DNA from: Thermothielavioides terrestris NRRL 8126
Taxonomy: Eukaryota; Ascomycota; Sordariomycetes; Sordariales; Chaetomiaceae
Assembly: GCF_000226115.1 (NCBI RefSeq)
Contig: NC_016459.1
Location: forward strand, 744,001-808,000
Direction: 5' to 3'
Length of the DNA stretch: 64,000 nt
Shown here piece after piece: positions 61,813 to 64,000 of the stretch. The notes beneath the pieces are model-generated. The model saw nothing but the letters and a program-made list of their open reading frames with translations. It was not told the origin of the DNA and made no database searches. Position 1 is the stretch's first letter; the number at the start of each line of letters is the position of its first letter. A program made the translations under genes and the position numbers.

Positions 61813-64000
61813 ATGCGTACACGGAGGCTCTATACTGTCTTTCCCTTCGCCTCCCGGCTCGCGACAGCGACGGGCGCTGCTCTGGTGTCCTCGCCTGGCG
61901 AAACGGCGGCCATCCCATCGTGGGACCTGCAGTCGACGGCATCAGTTGGAACCGATCTGGGCACTCTCTCGCGGACGGGGCTAGACACAGCATCATGGCA
62001 CCATGTCAGCAGCTCCAAATGCACGCTCATGGGCTGTCTCATCCAAGCAGGCGTCTACAACGAGACCGAACTATTCTACTCGGACAACCTGCTCAAGGTC
62101 GACGATAAGCAGTTTTCGGTACCCTGGATCTACCGCCATGAGTTCTCGCTGCAGCCTGCCGCCGGCCAGCACTTCTTTCTGCAGACGCACGGGATATCCT
62201 CGCGGGCGGACATCTTCCTCAACGGACAACAGGTGGCCTCCTCCTCGGAGCAGGCGGGCGCGTACGCTGGCCAGACGTACGAGATCACCAAGCTGGTCGG
62301 AAGCGAGAATGCCCTGGCCATCCAAGTGCATCCCACCGATTACTACCGCGACTTCGCCGTCGGCTTTGTGGATTGGAACCCCTGGCCGGCAGACAACGGG
62401 ACGGGTGTCTGGCGCGACGTCGAAGTCAAGCAGACCGGCCCCGTCATGCTCGAGCCGCTGCGCGTGGTGACCCAGCTCGGCACGCCCCTGGGCATCTCTC
62501 CAGCCAACGTGACGCTCAAGGCTCGCGCGCACAATCTGGAGAATTCGTCCATCACCGTCACAGTAACCGGTCTAGTCGCGCCGGTTTCGGGCGGCGGCGC
62601 GGTGATCTGGACTAAGGCCTTGACCCTGCCACCACTCTCCGTCACCGACATCGTCCTCGACACTGTCGTGCATAAGCCCGCAATCTGGTGGCCGCGGCAG
62701 TGGGGCGAGCAACCGCTGTACAACGCCAAGATTACGGTCACCACTGCCGACGGCGGCCTGTCGGACGCGGCCTGCAGCGAGTTCGGCTTCCGCAGCGTGA
62801 CCCGCACACTGAACTCGTTCAACGACACGGCGTACTACGTCAACGGCCACCCGTTCCAAGTCATCGGCGGAGGCTACTCCTCCGACATCTTCCTCCGGTG
62901 GGACACCGCCCGATGGGAGACGCAGCTCCGGTACGTCCTCGACCTCGGCTTCAACACGGTCCGCCTCGAAGGCAAGAACGAGCACCCGGAGCTCTACTCG
63001 ACGGCCGACCGCCTCGGAGTCATGATCATGCCCGGCTGGGAATGCTGCGACAAGTGGGAAGCCTGGAGCTACAACGACAACCTTGCCGTCCCCTCCCCGA
63101 TCTGGTCCGCGGCCGACTACGCCATCGCCAACCAGAGCATGCTCCACGAAGCCGCCATGCTGCAGCCCCACCCCTCCGTGCTGACCTACCTGATCGGCAG
63201 CGACTTCTGGCCGGACGAGCGCGCGACGGCGCTCTACCTCGCGGCCCTCCGCTCGCTGGACTGGCCGACCCCCGTGGTTTGCTCGGCGGCCAACCACACC
63301 TGCTCCGCACAGACCGGGCCCTCGGGCATGCGCATGGACGGACCCTACGACTGGGTGCCGCCCAGCTACTGGCAGTCCACACCACCTGCATCCGCGGCGC
63401 TCGCGGCGCCCTTCGCGGGCTTCAACACGGAGCTCAGTCCCGGCTGCGGCACGCCGCCGCTGGCGTCGCTTTCGAAATTCCTTTCGCCGGCCGACCTGGA
63501 CGCGCTCTGGCGCGACCCCTCCGCCCGGCTGTTCCACATGTCGCGCGCCGGCTCGTCGTTCGAGACGCGGGGCATCTTTGATGCCGCGCTCGCCGCCCGC
63601 TGGGGAGCCCCCGCCGGGCTGGCGGATTACCTGCTCAAGGCGCAGCTGATGGACTACGAGGCGGTGCGGGCGCAGGTGGAGGGCTTCACCGCGCGGTGGG
63701 CGCCCGAGGAGGCGCATGCGCCTCCCGGTGGGGGAAGGGGGAGGTCGGCCACCGGGATGGTCTACTGGATGTGCAATGCGGCGTGGCCGGGTCTGCACTG
63801 GCAGCTGTGGGACTGGTATATGCGGCCGGCGGGGGCGTATTTTGGGGCCAAGGTGGGCGGCAGGTTGGAGAGTGTGGTGTGGGATGCCGTGGGGAAGGCC
63901 GTGTGGCTGGTGAACCGGTCGCTACACGGGCGCGGGCACAGGCAGATCGCTGTCGACGTGCTGCGGGCGGATGGGCGGGTAGTGTATCGGCGGGTTATTC
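61813..64000 (+). CDS. Secreted exo-beta-D-glucosaminidase, GH2 (3' end outside window)
   Basis: An open frame of 729 codons runs off the window end. It opens MRTRRLYTVFPFASRLATA, a probable signal sequence. The order matches GH2: sugar-binding jelly roll (residues of about 60-210, DIFLNGQQVA, DWNPWPADNGTGVW), immunoglobulin-like domain, then the TIM barrel. The barrel has GFNTVRLEGKNE and MPGWECCDKWE. Asp464 in GSDFWPD and Glu540 in FNTELSPG occupy the places of the acid/base and nucleophile of characterised chitosan exo-glucosaminidases (D469/E541 in the Amycolatopsis enzyme). It would release glucosamine from the non-reducing end of chitosan oligomers outside the cell. Several N-glycosylation sequons are present. 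The stop and C-terminal domains are missing only because the window ends. Confidence 0.92.
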   Translation, partial: MRTRRLYTVFPFASRLATATGAALVSSPGETAAIPSWDLQSTASVGTDLGTLSRTGLDTASWHHVSSSKCTLMGCLIQAGVYNETELFYSDNLLKVDDKQFSVPWIYRHEFSLQPAAGQHFFLQTHGISSRADIFLNGQQVASSSEQAGAYAGQTYEITKLVGSENALAIQVHPTDYYRDFAVGFVDWNPWPADNGTGVWRDVEVKQTGPVMLEPLRVVTQLGTPLGISPANVTLKARAHNLENSSITVTVTGLVAPVSGGGAVIWTKALTLPPLSVTDIVLDTVVHKPAIWWPRQWGEQPLYNAKITVTTADGGLSDAACSEFGFRSVTRTLNSFNDTAYYVNGHPFQVIGGGYSSDIFLRWDTARWETQLRYVLDLGFNTVRLEGKNEHPELYSTADRLGVMIMPGWECCDKWEAWSYNDNLAVPSPIWSAADYAIANQSMLHEAAMLQPHPSVLTYLIGSDFWPDERATALYLAALRSLDWPTPVVCSAANHTCSAQTGPSGMRMDGPYDWVPPSYWQSTPPASAALAAPFAGFNTELSPGCGTPPLASLSKFLSPADLDALWRDPSARLFHMSRAGSSFETRGIFDAALAARWGAPAGLADYLLKAQLMDYEAVRAQVEGFTARWAPEEAHAPPGGGRGRSATGMVYWMCNAAWPGLHWQLWDWYMRPAGAYFGAKVGGRLESVVWDAVGKAVWLVNRSLHGRGHRQIAVDVLRADGRVVYRRVI

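Noticed and set aside
62572..63798. 408-codon minus-strand frame
   Set aside because: Antisense shadow of the GC-rich GH2 gene. Arg/Gly/Val-rich composition with no domain.
1..64000. CRISPR arrays or prokaryotic operons
   Set aside because: No regularly spaced direct repeats with unique spacers. The genes are eukaryotic with spliceosomal introns.

Overview
The window looks like nuclear DNA of a filamentous ascomycete (Pezizomycotina, probably Sordariomycetes). The genes have short GT-AG introns with CTRAC-type branch sites. The families are typical of these fungi: Zn2Cys6 regulator, Clr5-domain protein, UstYa/DUF3328 protein, fungal caleosin, LITAF-type zinc ribbon and GH2 exo-glucosaminidase. 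GC-rich gene islands are separated by TA-saturated retroelements that have lost almost all CpA/TpG, which is the signature of repeat-induced point mutation (RIP). The species cannot be named from the sequence.

Layout. 0-1.2 kb: an extended short-chain reductase. 1.2-10.1 kb: a complete, RIP-killed Ty3/Gypsy element (minus orientation, 217-bp LTRs, 5-bp target duplication) with a younger solo LTR inside its gag region. 10.5-17 kb: a pseudokinase-like AT-hook protein with an acidic tail, and a Clr5-domain gene whose 3' end is broken by a 44-bp tandem duplication. 17.4-18.7 kb: a three-layer nest of terminal-inverted-repeat elements. 20.5-25.5 kb: a proline-iminopeptidase-type hydrolase, a fold-back element, a UstYa-like relic and a tiny secreted peptide. 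25.6-32.6 kb: a complete RIP-killed Ty1/Copia element (minus, 199-bp LTRs) that also carries a decayed reading frame in the opposite sense beyond pol. 33.2-34.2 kb: an inverted-repeat-bounded block filled with CTATCA-type satellite. 34.7-52 kb: an amino-acid/choline permease, a PAF-acetylhydrolase-like secreted hydrolase, a Zn2Cys6 regulator, an MDR reductase, a 391-bp Mutator-like MITE, a LITAF protein and a 1500-residue disordered protein. 52.5-64 kb: a 5S-like fragment, a 410-bp TRIM retroelement, an FAD monooxygenase, a small protein kinase with a second Mutator-like MITE just upstream, a caleosin, an intron-bearing tRNA-Glu and the first 2.2 kb of a secreted exo-beta-D-glucosaminidase.

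The genes are mostly independent housekeeping or secretory functions and I see no convincing complete metabolite cluster. The nearest thing to one is the peptidase / UstYa / small secreted peptide neighbourhood at 20.5-25.5 kb, and its UstYa member is broken. The most informative parts are the mobile elements. Exact target duplications, primer sites and nesting allow their order of arrival to be read. The Copia element and the TRIM share a methionine-tRNA-anticodon-loop primer site.
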